A stretch of 64,000 nucleotides of DNA from NCBI RefSeq assembly GCF_006716085.1, contig NZ_VFON01000002.1, forward strand, positions 62,001 to 126,000, read 5' to 3'. A model generated the notes under the pieces. The model searched no databases. It was given only the letters and a program-made list of their open reading frames with translations, and was not told the DNA's origin. This document shows, one piece after another, positions 1-8,692 of the stretch. The position numbers and the translations under genes were made by a program. Position 1 is the stretch's first letter; each line of letters opens with the position of its first letter. Source of the DNA: Leucobacter komagatae. Its GTDB lineage: Bacteria > Actinomycetota > Actinomycetes > Actinomycetales > Microbacteriaceae.

Positions 1-1702
1 TCTTCTGGCGGCGGCCAACCTCGATGCGGTACATCTGTAGGTCGTCGCGCTGCGCACGCGGCTCACGCTTCTCGCGGTCGAACCGACCACCGCGGTCGTC
101 GCGACCACCGCGGTCGCCGCGATCCCGATCGCGCTGACCGTCCTCAAGGAAGCGCGCTGCCTGCTGGCGGTCGCGAGCGAACTTCTGATCGTCGGACTCA
201 TCGAGCAGCAGCTTCGTCTTGCCCTGCGAGACTACCGCGAGCGCGGCCGCGACGTCGGCCTCGGGCACATCGTGGTGACGCACGTAGTGGTCGATGATGT
301 CGCGGAAGCGCTCGATGCGACTCGTCTCGCCGAGCGCCGCGGTGATCGCGTCGTCAAAGCGGGTGAGGCGGGTCGCGTTGACCTCTTCGACACGGGGCAG
401 CTGCATCTGCGTGAGCGTCTGCTTCGTTGCCTTCTCGATCGAGGTGAGCATGCGGCGCTCGCGCGGCGTGACGAAGCTGATCGCGTCGCCCGAGCGGCCG
501 GCGCGGCCCGTGCGGCCGATGCGGTGCACGTACGACTCAGTGTCGATCGGCAGGTCGAAGTTCACGACGTGGCTGATCCGCTCAACGTCGAGGCCGCGCG
601 CGGCGACGTCGGTTGCGACGAGGATGTCGAGGCGCCCGTCCTTCAGCGACTGCACGGTGCGTTCGCGCACGTTCTGCGGCACGTCGCCGTTGATCGCAGC
701 GGCCGAGTAGCCGCGCGCGCGGAGCTTCTCGGCGACCTGCTCGGAGTCACCGCGGGTGCGGGTGAAGACGATGAGGCCGTCGAAGTCTTCGACCTCAAGA
801 ATGCGGGTGAGCGCGTCAACCTTCTGCATGTACGAGACGACGATGTAGCGCTGCGTGATGTTCGAGGAGGTCTGCGTCTTGCCCGCGATCTTCACCTCAC
901 GCGGGTCGTTGAGGTACTGCTGCGAGATGCGGCGAATCTGGTTCGGCATCGTGGCCGAGAACAGCGCGACCTGCTTCTCCTTCGGCGTGTCAGCGAGGAT
1001 AGTCTCGACGTCCTCAGCAAAGCCCATCTTGAGCATCTCGTCGGCCTCGTCAAGCACGAGGTACTTGATCTGGGTGAGGTCGAGCGAGCCCCGCTTCAGG
1101 TGGTCCATGATGCGGCCCGGGGTGCCCACGACGATGTCAACGCCGCGGCGCAGAGCCGAGAGCTGCTGGCCGTATGCCTGGCCACCGTAAACGGGAAGCA
1201 GGTGCACCTCGGGCAGCTTCGACGCGAAGCTCTCGAAGGCCTCGCACACCTGGAGGGCGAGCTCACGGGTCGGAGCGAGCACGAGGGCCTGCGGCACGCC
1301 CTGGCCGGGCTCGATGCGCGACAGGATCGGCAGCGCGAACGCCGCGGTCTTGCCGGTGCCGGTCTGGGCGAGGCCGACGACGTCGCGCCCCGACAGGAGG
1401 GTCGGGATCGTCGCCGCCTGAATGGCGGACGGGGTCTCGTAGCCGACGGCGGTGATCGCTTCGAGCACCTTCGGCGCGAGGCCGAGGTCTGCGAAGGTCA
1501 CTCGCTCGGTCTCAGTGTCGGTTGCGTCGGCGCTCTTTGCGGGAGCGTCGGCTGCCGGAGCGTCGGTTGCGGGAGCGGAGGAAGTTTCGGGGGCGTTCGC
1601 GGGAGCGGCTTCTGGCGACTCGGTCTGCGCGTCAGCCGGAGCGGTCTCGGCAGCGATGGTTTCGTCTGCGGACTCGGGCGCGGTGTTCTCGGAAGAGGGC
1701 AT
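1..1702 (-). CDS. deaD: DEAD/DEAH-box ATP-dependent RNA helicase, 3' end cut by window edge
   Basis: Reading the minus strand from ATG at 1702 gives 567 codons open to the window edge. An acidic, Ala/Thr/Pro-rich N-terminus of about 65 residues is followed by a complete DEAD-box core: Walker A AQTGTGKT near residues 112-119, PTRELA, TPGR, the DEAD box near 215, SAT, and the HRIGRTGRAGRSG motif VI. After the core comes an Arg/Asp/Gly-rich stretch. The last visible residues (YRIEVGRRQK) match the start of the DbpA-type RNA-binding domain of DeaD/CsdA helicases. The family remodels structured RNA in ribosome biogenesis and cold adaptation. The gene has no obvious functional link to its neighbours. 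The long open frames on the opposite strand (272-2035) are shadows of it. Family is certain; the precise orthologue is inferred. Confidence 0.93.
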   Translation of the reverse strand, partial: MPSSENTAPESADETIAAETAPADAQTESPEAAPANAPETSSAPATDAPAADAPAKSADATDTETERVTFADLGLAPKVLEAITAVGYETPSAIQAATIPTLLSGRDVVGLAQTGTGKTAAFALPILSRIEPGQGVPQALVLAPTRELALQVCEAFESFASKLPEVHLLPVYGGQAYGQQLSALRRGVDIVVGTPGRIMDHLKRGSLDLTQIKYLVLDEADEMLKMGFAEDVETILADTPKEKQVALFSATMPNQIRRISQQYLNDPREVKIAGKTQTSSNITQRYIVVSYMQKVDALTRILEVEDFDGLIVFTRTRGDSEQVAEKLRARGYSAAAINGDVPQNVRERTVQSLKDGRLDILVATDVAARGLDVERISHVVNFDLPIDTESYVHRIGRTGRAGRSGDAISFVTPRERRMLTSIEKATKQTLTQMQLPRVEEVNATRLTRFDDAITAALGETSRIERFRDIIDHYVRHHDVPEADVAAALAVVSQGKTKLLLDESDDQKFARDRQQAARFLEDGQRDRDRGDRGGRDDRGGRFDREKREPRAQRDDLQMYRIEVGRRQK

Positions 1703-1874
1703 CGTATCAGTCTACACCCCCTTGGTATATGCAAGGGAACATCATCGCGCGGTCGCACTCGTTATGCCTCCGTGACAGCCGGAGACGCGGAAGGCGCGCT
1801 CCTGACGGTATCCTTATACCCAAGCTCGATTCATGAGCGAGATTGGCTTCACCTTCAAAGAGGATTCGGTGACG

Positions 1875-2834
1875 ATGAGCGCTGCAGTTCAGCCCCTTCA
1901 AGACTCAAGCATGCGCCCGCCACTCATGAATTTCGATTCGTTCACGGAAGTGGCATCGTCGGCCTTCGTGCCCCTCGCGATCAACAGCGGCCAACAGCAC
2001 AACTTCCGGGGATACCTCCGCACGGCCGCTGTTGACCGGCTCGGGTTCACGGAGCTCTACGCTTCCGCGCACGAGGTCGAGCGCACGCCGACACTCGCGA
2101 ACCAGGGCGGCGACCACTACATGCTTGGCATCATGGTGCAGGGCTCGGCATTACTCGTGCAGGGCGGGCGCGAACTTGTTATGCAAGAGGGCGACATCAC
2201 CATCTACGACACGGGGCAGCCGTTCTCGTTGAACTTTGAGAACGACTCCAAGAACTTCGTCATTCTGCTCCCCAAAGACATGCTCGCGCTGCCGCAAGAG
2301 CTCATTGGCGAGGTGACCGCGACCAGGCTGCCCGCTGACTCGCGCGCCGGTGCTCTTGCCTCCCAGTTCCTGCTGCAGGTTCCCGGGGCGCTTCACCGCG
2401 CGTTCCACGAGGTGAACATGCGCATCGCGCGAACTTCGGTAGACCTCGTTGAGACGCTCTTGACCCTCGCTCTCGGCACAGAGCGGCTTGAGCAAGACCC
2501 GCACCAGGTGCTGCTGCGCAAGATTCGCGAGTACATTGACGCCCACCTCAGCTCCCCTGACCTCGACCCGAGCCAGATCGCCGCCGCGCACCACATCTCG
2601 ACGCGCCACCTCCATGGACTCTTTAAGACGCAAGGCACCACCGTGTCGGGCTACATCCGCACACAGCGACTCGAGCGTTGCCGGCAAGACCTCATGAACC
2701 CGATCTTTGCCGACCGCCCAGTGTCCGCGATCGCGTCGCGCTACGGCTTCATCGACGCTGCACACTTCAGCCGCGTCTTCCGCGCGCACTTCGATTCGAC
2801 CCCCACTGAGGTGCGCGCAAGCCGCCTGTCGTAG
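1875..2834 (+). CDS. AraC-family transcriptional regulator (319 aa)
   Basis: The C-terminal ~100 residues form a double helix-turn-helix of the AraC/XylS type, including the conserved tail with RYGF-(I/D)-AAHFSRVFR and TPTEVR. The N-terminal ~200 residues resemble the AraC-binding-like beta-barrel (they include QEGDITIYDTGQPFSL), so it probably senses a small ligand. The frame is open from an ATG at 1833, but that start has no ribosome site; ATG at 1875 has AAAGAGG about 10 nt upstream and is preferred. A cupin gene follows on the same strand after a hairpin, so this may be its regulator, though that is only inferred from position. The ligand is unknown. Confidence 0.88.
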   Translation: MSAAVQPLQDSSMRPPLMNFDSFTEVASSAFVPLAINSGQQHNFRGYLRTAAVDRLGFTELYASAHEVERTPTLANQGGDHYMLGIMVQGSALLVQGGRELVMQEGDITIYDTGQPFSLNFENDSKNFVILLPKDMLALPQELIGEVTATRLPADSRAGALASQFLLQVPGALHRAFHEVNMRIARTSVDLVETLLTLALGTERLEQDPHQVLLRKIREYIDAHLSSPDLDPSQIAAAHHISTRHLHGLFKTQGTTVSGYIRTQRLERCRQDLMNPIFADRPVSAIASRYGFIDAAHFSRVFRAHFDSTPTEVRASRLS

Positions 2835-2835
2835 G

Positions 2836-2868
2836 CAGCCCGGGAAATGTCCCAGCACGACCGGGCTG
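2836..2868 (+). terminator. Hairpin after the AraC gene
   Basis: CAGCCCGG (2836-2843) and CCGGGCTG (2861-2868) form a perfect 8-bp stem around a 17-nt loop just after the stop at 2834. There is no T-tract, so it is a weak terminator candidate. Confidence 0.4.
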
Positions 2869-2962
2869 GGTGCATCGCCGCGACCCCACAAGCTTCATAG
2901 CCTGGAGATCGGTGGCGCTCAGGCGACACCGCGCATCACTACAAGCCACCTCCGGAGGAACA

Positions 2963-3454
2963 ATGACGAACAAGTACGACGGCCTCTTTGTCACCCACAT
3001 GCCCAACATCGGCGAAGACTTCACCAACGAGGGTGACGCCGCGGGCCTGCCCACGCCAACGAACACCGGCGAGGCGCTCGGCCTCGTCCGGGCAGAAGAC
3101 GTGCCCGAGAGCAAGATCCACATGAGTCACATCTGGATCTTTGAGACCGACGAGCCTCAGCACTGGGTAAATGAGCACGAGCACGACTACGACGAGATCC
3201 TCACCTGGACGGGCACCGACCCCGACAACCCGACTGACCTCGGCGCAGAGCTGTACTTCGACATCGAAGGGGTTCGCCACACCGTCACCACCTCCGGCAG
3301 CGTCTACATTCCCGCTGGCGTTCGACACTGCCCGCTCGGCTTCACCAAGGTCACCAGGCCGTTCAACTTCAGCGCCCTGTCGTTGAACGGAAGCTATGGC
3401 TCTGACGAGAACGCCGGCCTCATCGATCAGCTCAAGGCCGACGGCAAGCTCTAG
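2963..3454 (+). CDS. Single-domain cupin protein (163 aa), first of three paralogues
   Basis: A small soluble protein with both cupin metal-site motifs: HEHDYDE (HxHx3E) near residue 70 and YIPAGVRHCPLGF (PxGxxH) near 115, so a divalent-metal site is expected. The family includes dioxygenases, isomerases, decarboxylases and binding proteins, and nothing here identifies the substrate. GGAGGA lies 4 nt before ATG 2963, which decides the start. It is clearly paralogous to the proteins at 3991-4446 and 21899-22360; all three share the GSVYIPAG..HCPLGF block and a C-terminal RPF.F block. An NTF2-like gene follows 15 bp downstream, probably in the same transcript. Role is probably catabolic, by context. 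Confidence 0.82.
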   Translation: MTNKYDGLFVTHMPNIGEDFTNEGDAAGLPTPTNTGEALGLVRAEDVPESKIHMSHIWIFETDEPQHWVNEHEHDYDEILTWTGTDPDNPTDLGAELYFDIEGVRHTVTTSGSVYIPAGVRHCPLGFTKVTRPFNFSALSLNGSYGSDENAGLIDQLKADGKL

Positions 3455-3469
3455 CCGCGGGAACGGACA

Positions 3470-3841
3470 ATGACGATGGAACAGCACTCACCCGAGGCGG
3501 CCGTCCGCGAGGCCATCGAGCTCTACGTTGCCGGGGTACGCGCGAACGACCCAGAAACTGTGAAGCGCGCGTTCAGCGACGACGCAGTCATGTGGGGCTA
3601 CCTTGGCTCCACCTACGTCACGCAGTCGGGGCCGTCGTTCGCGGACGAGGTCGTCGCGACGGCACCGCCGGAGGACCCCCAGTACCGCTACGAGATTCAC
3701 AGCGTCGAGGTGCACGGGGGCATCGCGAGCGCCGTGCTCGAAGAGCAGGCGTATCTCGGCGCGAACTTCCGTAACCAGTTCGGTCTCGTTCTGATCGAGG
3801 GAGTCTGGCGAATCACGAGCAAGGTGTTCACGACGACGTAG
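3470..3841 (+). CDS. NTF2-like/lumazine-binding-type small protein (123 aa)
   Basis: The sequence starts with an AAVREAIELYVAGVRANDPE-type helix, then a FSDDAVMWGYLG strand and a C-terminal WRITSKVF strand. This pattern is typical of the SnoaL/NTF2-like fold of about 120 residues (putative lumazine-binding subfamily). Members are small enzymes or ligand-binding proteins with a conical pocket, and function cannot be read from the fold. It begins 15 bp after the cupin stop, with GGGAAC upstream of ATG 3470; a second ATG two codons in (3476) is also possible. A strong hairpin follows. A second NTF2-like gene lies at 5761. Substrate unknown. Confidence 0.75.
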   Translation: MTMEQHSPEAAVREAIELYVAGVRANDPETVKRAFSDDAVMWGYLGSTYVTQSGPSFADEVVATAPPEDPQYRYEIHSVEVHGGIASAVLEEQAYLGANFRNQFGLVLIEGVWRITSKVFTTT

Positions 3842-3940
3842 CGACGTAACGACGCAACCAGCGCTAAAGGGTTCGAGGTCCGCACGGGTCTCGGACCCTT
3901 CTGGCGTGCGCTCTACCTTTCGGGTGTGGCAGCACACGCA

Positions 3941-3974
3941 GAAGCCCGGCACACCTCTCGGTGGGCCGGGCTTC
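3941..3974. terminator. Strong bidirectional hairpin between convergent genes
   Basis: GAAGCCCGGC (3941-3950) pairs perfectly with GCCGGGCTTC (3965-3974). CACC and GGTG extend the stem inward after an A/G mismatch, leaving a TCTC loop. It lies between the NTF2-like gene on + and the second cupin on -, so it can terminate both. Confidence 0.8.
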
Positions 3975-3990
3975 TCAGGGCCGGAGCTGG

Positions 3991-4446
3991 CTAGTCTTTG
4001 TGGCTCTGGTACGTGGGGTTCAGCGACAGCGCGCTGAACCGGAACGGGCGATCAACGCGGTTGAACCCGAGGGGGCAGTGCACGGTTCCCGCGGGAATGT
4101 AGACGCTGCCCGAGGTCGTGATGATGTGGCGCTCGCCGTCGATCTCCATGTAGATCTCGGCACCGAGATCGCGCGGGTCTTCGGGGTTCGATCCCGTCCA
4201 GATCAGGATCTCGTCGTAGTCGTGCACGTGCGGGTTCACCCAGTGCACGGGCTCCGTCGTCTCGTGCACCCAGATGTGGCTCATGTTGATCTTGCTCTCC
4301 GGCACTACGTCCGGGTGCATGAGCCAGAACCCCTCCCCCAGGTTCTCGGGCTGCACGAGGCCCGCGGCTTCGCCCTCGTTGCTCATCTCGCCGGTCTTGA
4401 TGACGGGCATATCGCTCACGAAGAGGCGCTGGTACTCAGTCGACAT
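3991..4446 (-). CDS. Single-domain cupin protein (151 aa), second paralogue
   Basis: Same architecture as the cupin at 2963: HVHDYDE gives the HxHx3E motif, and YIPAGTVHCPLGF gives the second motif. It ends in a VDRPFRFSALSL block shared almost word for word with the paralogue at 21899. ATG 4446 has GAAAGGAAC upstream, which decides the start against a longer open frame from 4656. It is convergent with the cupin/NTF2 pair and appears to be its own transcript. Having two diverged copies within 1 kb suggests partners or different substrates rather than simple redundancy. Catalytic role unknown. Confidence 0.82.
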   Translation of the reverse strand: MSTEYQRLFVSDMPVIKTGEMSNEGEAAGLVQPENLGEGFWLMHPDVVPESKINMSHIWVHETTEPVHWVNPHVHDYDEILIWTGSNPEDPRDLGAEIYMEIDGERHIITTSGSVYIPAGTVHCPLGFNRVDRPFRFSALSLNPTYQSHKD

Positions 4447-4574
4447 ACTGTTCCTTTCGTCTGTGGCATCCACTCCGATGCCACCACTTTCGACGTTACG
4501 GGGCCGCCAGAGCACGGCCAAGGCTTCGGCGGGCACGCTGCTCAGTGGGTCAACAGGCGTGCACGCTAAGGAGG

Positions 4575-5558
4575 CTACCGGGTAACGGTGGTGCCCGCGG
4601 GTCGGCCGGGCCTGCGCTGCCACCCGCTCCACAGGGGGCGGTAGCCCATGCGGCACCAGAAGGGTCCCGACCGCGGGTTCTGCGAGGCGTACCCGAGCAA
4701 GATCCGGTCGAAGCCCTCCGCCTCGATGCGGGCGTGGGCGAACTCCACGACGGCCTCACCGATGCCCCCTCCGCGCACGGTAGGGCGGAGGTACATCGCC
4801 TGGATGAACGCGACTCCACCGCCCTGCGCACACGCCTGCAGATGACGCTCGCGATTCAGCTCGATGCTGAGGTAGCCGACGGCCTCGCCTCGCTGTTCGA
4901 TGACCCACGTCCACTCGGGGTCGATCGCGATCCTGACCTCGATCCCGACCTGGAGAATCGCGGCCGCGCCCGGCCTGTCAGCGAGACCGCCGTGCTGGGC
5001 GTCGTGGGCGAGCAGCTCGGAGTCGAGCACCCCGAGGAGCGGGGCGTCGGCTGGCGTCGCCAGGCGCAGCGTCACGCCGCCCGCCCTGAGCCGGGCCTCC
5101 GCCTCCGACTCGGCGACGCCGCGCGCACCCACGCGGATGCCGGTGACATCGACGCAGGCAAAGCCCTGCGAGAGGAGCGGCCGCACGAGCCCAGAGTCGC
5201 GGCTTGGCACCCTCACTGATAGGCAGGTCTCCCAGTCACCGTCTTCCCCGAGGCGTGGCGCCGTGTCCGCGACCCACTCGCGCAGCAGTGTTCCCGCTGC
5301 TGCTTCATCACCGTCCCATCGGAGCTCGAGAGAAGAGGTCACGAGCGGCCCCCAAATCGCGTCGGGATCGCTCGCGGTGAGCACCGTCTCGCGGGAGACG
5401 GCGAGCGCGTGATCCGTGTTCCCCGATCCGGCACGGCGAACGACCGCATCGCCCGGGTTGAGCGACCGCACGGGCAGCTGCGGGTCGATCTCGCGTTCGC
5501 GGTCGGACATCCGCGCGAGCAGCAGCTCCAGGTCTATGTTCTTTGCAGTCATGTTCAA
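4575..5558 (-). CDS. GNAT-family N-acetyltransferase, probably two-domain (327 aa)
   Basis: The C-terminal half (about residues 160-315) is a GNAT acetyl-CoA-binding domain. It shows MYLRPTVRGGGIGEAVVEFA (motif A, acetyl-CoA pyrophosphate loop RGGGIG) and an FWCRMGYRPLW C-terminal strand. The N-terminal half has weaker, GNAT-like spacing and may be a degenerate first domain. Reported start is TTG 5558, 5 nt after GGAG; ATG 5552 in the same frame is an equal alternative. It is divergent from the NTF2/peptidase pair at 5761. The acceptor substrate cannot be deduced. Confidence 0.8.
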   Translation of the reverse strand: MNMTAKNIDLELLLARMSDREREIDPQLPVRSLNPGDAVVRRAGSGNTDHALAVSRETVLTASDPDAIWGPLVTSSLELRWDGDEAAAGTLLREWVADTAPRLGEDGDWETCLSVRVPSRDSGLVRPLLSQGFACVDVTGIRVGARGVAESEAEARLRAGGVTLRLATPADAPLLGVLDSELLAHDAQHGGLADRPGAAAILQVGIEVRIAIDPEWTWVIEQRGEAVGYLSIELNRERHLQACAQGGGVAFIQAMYLRPTVRGGGIGEAVVEFAHARIEAEGFDRILLGYASQNPRSGPFWCRMGYRPLWSGWQRRPGRPAGTTVTR

Positions 5559-5760
5559 TCGGTCTCCGTTCAGTACTGCGAAGCTGAGCCCCTAGAAGGT
5601 ACGCGACAGCTCGTCCAGATCCCGAGCGTATCCGCTGCCCGCAGGTCGAGGATTGTCATTGCCGGTACTGCCATTGCCGAGCCCTGCACACCTGCTTGAG
5701 CTCGAGGCTTTGCTCTCCCAGACTGAGAACACAGGCTCACGGCTTTGAAAGGAGACAGAC

Positions 5761-6159
5761 GTGACTCGCACAACCCAGGTGGCAGCTCACTACGCGGCAG
5801 GTGCACGCGGAGACCTTGCCGGGATGATGGCTGACTTTGCGCCCGACATCGAATGGGTCGAAGCGGCGGGGTTTCCGCTGGCAGGCACCTACCGCGGCCC
5901 CTCGGAGATCGCGGAGCAGGTGTTCGCTCGCATTGCGGCTGAGTGGGAAGGCTTTGGAATGGTCCCTGACGAGCTTTTCGAGAGCGGCGAGACCGTGATC
6001 GCGCTTGGCAGGTACGTCGGCACTCACCGAGCCACCAGCCGTGCGCTTGAGGCCCGCGCCGTTCACATCTGGCGTTTTACCGGGGCCTTAATCACCGGGT
6101 TCGAACAGGTCACCGATACGCTGCTCGTAGCACGCGCAGCAGAGCAGGGAAGCAAATGA
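5761..6159 (+). CDS. SnoaL/NTF2-like protein (132 aa) coupled to a P1 peptidase
   Basis: This small protein has the SnoaL-like layout: an N-terminal helix (VAAHYAAGARGDLAGMMADF), FAPDIEWVEAAGFPLAGTYRG, and a central strand with HIWRFTGALITGFEQVTDT. It begins with GTG 5761, 8 nt or so after GAAAGGAGAC. Its last four bases (ATGA) overlap the start of the peptidase gene, so the two are translationally coupled and probably act on the same compound. SnoaL-like proteins include hydrolases, cyclases and isomerases. Exact activity unknown. Confidence 0.78.
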   Translation: MTRTTQVAAHYAAGARGDLAGMMADFAPDIEWVEAAGFPLAGTYRGPSEIAEQVFARIAAEWEGFGMVPDELFESGETVIALGRYVGTHRATSRALEARAVHIWRFTGALITGFEQVTDTLLVARAAEQGSK

Positions 6160-7325
6160 CACACAGCACCGAAAAACAGTTCGCGGGCACGCCGTCTGAA
6201 CGAAAGGCCCGTGACCTCGGCATTGATATCGGCACGCTGCCGAGCGGGCCGCGCAACGCGATCACCGACGTCGCCGGGGTACGAGTCGGTCACACGACGC
6301 TCATTTCAGGCGACGGCGAACTCGTGCGCGGCGAAGGGCCGGTCAGAACGGGCGTGACCGTCGTGATCCCGACGGAGGAGCCGTGGAAGCGCCCGGTCTT
6401 CGCCGCCCCGCACCGCCTGAACGGCAATGGCGAGATGACCGGGCTCGAATGGGTCAGGGAGTCAGGCCTGCTCACCTCGTATATCGGCCTCACAAATACG
6501 CACAGCGTCGGTGTCGTGCGCGACGCGCTCGTCGCACACGAGGGCACCACGAGACCCGCGGGTGAGGATTACTGGTCGCTTCCCGTCGTCGCCGAAACCT
6601 GGGACGGCGCGCTCAACGATTTGAACGGTTTTCACGTACGGCCCGAACACGTCGAGGCCGCCATCGCGAGCGCGCACGACGGCCACGTCGCTGAGGGCTC
6701 CGTTGGCAGCGGAACCGGCATGATCGCGCACGGCTTCAAGGGTGGCATCGGCACTGCGTCGCGCGTGATCGCCGACGTCGATGGTGGCTTCACCGTCGGC
6801 GTGCTCGTGCAAGCGAACCACGGCCGCCGAGACCGCTTCACGGTCAACGGCACGCTGATCGGTCCGCGCATCACGCTTCCGAGCGACGCTGAGACGGGCG
6901 GTGCCGAAGTGCCGGACGCGCGGTTCACGACCCAGTTGCCGGAGGGCAGCGGATCCATCATCGTCATCTTGGCCACCGACGCACCGCTGCTCCCCCACCA
7001 GTGCGCGCGGCTCGCGCAGCGCGCCACGTTCGGGATCGGGCGGCTTGGCGGCGCGGGGGAAAACGGCAGTGGCGACCTGACGCTGTGCTTTGCGACGGGC
7101 AGCGGCGACATCCCGGCCGGGTTCTCGGAGGGCAAGGCTCCCGTGAGCTTCCCGGTCACAGCGCTGAGCAATGACCGCATCGACCCGCTGTTCTACGCGG
7201 CGATCGAAGCTACGGAGGAGGCGATCGTGAACGCGATGCTCGCGTCAGACACGATGGTCGGAATCAACGGTGCGACGAGGTACGGTCTCCCGCACGACCA
7301 GCTTCTCAGCCTGCTGTCGCAGTAG
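6156..7325 (+). CDS. P1 family (DmpA/S58) self-processing aminopeptidase (389 aa)
   Basis: This matches the DmpA/BapA family of Ntn hydrolases across its whole length: AITDVAGVRVGHTT near the N-terminus, FKGGIGTASR near residue 194-203, and GSIIVILATDAPLLPHQ. The family is made as one chain that cleaves itself before a serine, which becomes the nucleophile. Here that is predicted between Gly266 and Ser267. Members release N-terminal residues, including D- or beta-amino acids, from short peptides or amides. It overlaps the NTF2-like gene by 4 bp, and the nearby peptide-class ABC transporter and amidohydrolase fit amide or peptide use. Substrate preference is not predictable from sequence. No signal peptide is visible, so it is probably cytoplasmic. 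Confidence 0.9.
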   Translation: MTHSTEKQFAGTPSERKARDLGIDIGTLPSGPRNAITDVAGVRVGHTTLISGDGELVRGEGPVRTGVTVVIPTEEPWKRPVFAAPHRLNGNGEMTGLEWVRESGLLTSYIGLTNTHSVGVVRDALVAHEGTTRPAGEDYWSLPVVAETWDGALNDLNGFHVRPEHVEAAIASAHDGHVAEGSVGSGTGMIAHGFKGGIGTASRVIADVDGGFTVGVLVQANHGRRDRFTVNGTLIGPRITLPSDAETGGAEVPDARFTTQLPEGSGSIIVILATDAPLLPHQCARLAQRATFGIGRLGGAGENGSGDLTLCFATGSGDIPAGFSEGKAPVSFPVTALSNDRIDPLFYAAIEATEEAIVNAMLASDTMVGINGATRYGLPHDQLLSLLSQ

Positions 7326-7427
7326 CTCACGCGGTTGCACGAGGCGAGGAGGGGCGCTGTTGCCAGTGAGCCCTGATGTCAGGTGACCACGGGGGCCACG
7401 GCCACGTTCGCCGCGCGTCGGCCGGAA

Positions 7428-8066
7428 CTACTTTCCCCGAGCCTTATCGGCTTCCTCGGCGATACGCAGGTGTTCATCGAATTTCTCCCCGATCTCAGAC
7501 TCAGGCACCATCACATCGTCGCCGGGCAGCAATTCACCCCGCCCCCGCGCGGCATCATCTTCACGGATAAAGTCAACGTTGTCGCCGGGCGAGCACGGGG
7601 CGGTCGCCCCCAACCGATACGAACGCTCCGCCGCGCTCGTATCAAAATCAGCCCGAAACACTGGCCCGCCCGAGCCATACACAACAGGCCAATCCGTGTC
7701 CTCGCCCGTCACATACACCGACATGCCAAGGGATTCCCAGTACGCGGCAATTTTCTGCGCGTCACCTCGATGATCGCTGCCTTGTGGCGCCCAATAGTCA
7801 TACGAATACTGGCTCGCATTATTCGGATCGCTCTCACACGGCGCCGCGTACGCTGTTCCGCGCGCCCACCAGCCCGTCACGTCGAGCTGCTTTACCGAGT
7901 CTTGTACCAGTTGCACGACCTTGTCGCGGCCTTCCCTTGCAGTCATCTCAGGTTCCTCCGGTTTCGTGCTGCACCCTGATAGCGAGAGAAGCAGCAGTCC
8001 AGCAACAGCCGCCGCCAAGAACCGGCTGGCCGCGCTTCGACCGACTGTGCTGCCCAACTCAGACAT
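7428..8066 (-). CDS. Putative lipoprotein (212 aa), second copy of a tandem duplicate
   Basis: It has an N-terminal signal peptide with the lipobox LSGC (hydrophobic stretch about residues 16-30), so it should be lipid-anchored outside the membrane. The mature protein is acidic, contains two further Cys, and ends in a charged helix. It is strongly similar along its whole length to the gene just upstream (8072-8692): shared stretches include TAREGRDK, DVTGWWARG, YWESLGMSVY and ELLPGDDVMVPE. The middle (about residues 110-165) differs most. It starts 5 bp after the stop of that copy, with no clear ribosome site, suggesting translational coupling. I recognise no named domain. Position downstream of a DUF1023 hydrolase suggests an accessory or immunity protein. 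Confidence 0.8.
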   Translation of the reverse strand: MSELGSTVGRSAASRFLAAAVAGLLLLSLSGCSTKPEEPEMTAREGRDKVVQLVQDSVKQLDVTGWWARGTAYAAPCESDPNNASQYSYDYWAPQGSDHRGDAQKIAAYWESLGMSVYVTGEDTDWPVVYGSGGPVFRADFDTSAAERSYRLGATAPCSPGDNVDFIREDDAARGRGELLPGDDVMVPESEIGEKFDEHLRIAEEADKARGK

Positions 8067-8071
8067 GGAGG

Positions 8072-8692
8072 CTATTTGTCTTTCGCCCTGTCGGCTTCTT
8101 CGGCAATGCGGCGGTGCTCCTCGAACTTTTCGCCGACCTCAGCCTCAGGCACCATCACGTCGTCACCGGGCAGCAGTTCACCCAGCTCGCGCGCAGCATC
8201 ATCCTCTTCATTAAACAGGTGGTAGGCCCCCGGTGAACACGGTGCAATCGCCCCGATACGGTACGAACGTTCGGCTGCTCCGGTATCAAAACTCGCCCGC
8301 AGCACGGGCCCACCGGCAGCGAACACTCCCGGATGTGCCTTCTCCGCGCCTTCGATATACACACTCATACCGAGGGACTCCCAGTACTCGGCGATCTTCT
8401 CCGCATCCGCGTGAGGGTTTTCCCCTTCTGGCGCCCAGTAGGCGTAGGAATACTGGCTGGAGCTATCAGGGTCGCCCTCACAAGGCCCTGCGTACGCCGG
8501 TCCCCGCGCCCACCAACCCGTTACATCAATTTCCTTCGACGTATCTTCTACCAGTTGAACGGCCTTGTCACGGCCTTCCCTCGCGGTCAATTCAGGCTCC
8601 TCCGGTTTCGTGTCGCACCCTGACAAATACAGCAGCAACACGCCAGCCGCGCCCGCCGTAAAGATGCGGCGGGCGACTTTCTTACCAACCAT
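8072..8692 (-). CDS. Putative lipoprotein (206 aa), first copy of a tandem duplicate
   Basis: It carries a signal peptide with lipobox LSGC and a mature region that parallels the 7428-8066 protein almost without gaps. ATG 8692 is chosen; TTG 8701 three codons earlier is possible. Either start overlaps the end of the DUF1023 hydrolase gene (11 or 20 bp), so the hydrolase and this lipoprotein are very likely made together. Differences from its twin are concentrated in the central region (GAEKAHPGVF and the AYHLFN segment). That pattern is seen in duplicated immunity genes that track different toxins, but equally in neutral drift. No enzymatic motif was seen. Confidence 0.8.
   Translation of the reverse strand: MVGKKVARRIFTAGAAGVLLLYLSGCDTKPEEPELTAREGRDKAVQLVEDTSKEIDVTGWWARGPAYAGPCEGDPDSSSQYSYAYWAPEGENPHADAEKIAEYWESLGMSVYIEGAEKAHPGVFAAGGPVLRASFDTGAAERSYRIGAIAPCSPGAYHLFNEEDDAARELGELLPGDDVMVPEAEVGEKFEEHRRIAEEADRAKDK

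Noticed and set aside
272..2035. 587-residue open frame on the + strand
   Set aside because: It lies opposite the clearly coding DEAD-box helicase, is low in complexity and has no domain; it is a high-GC shadow frame.
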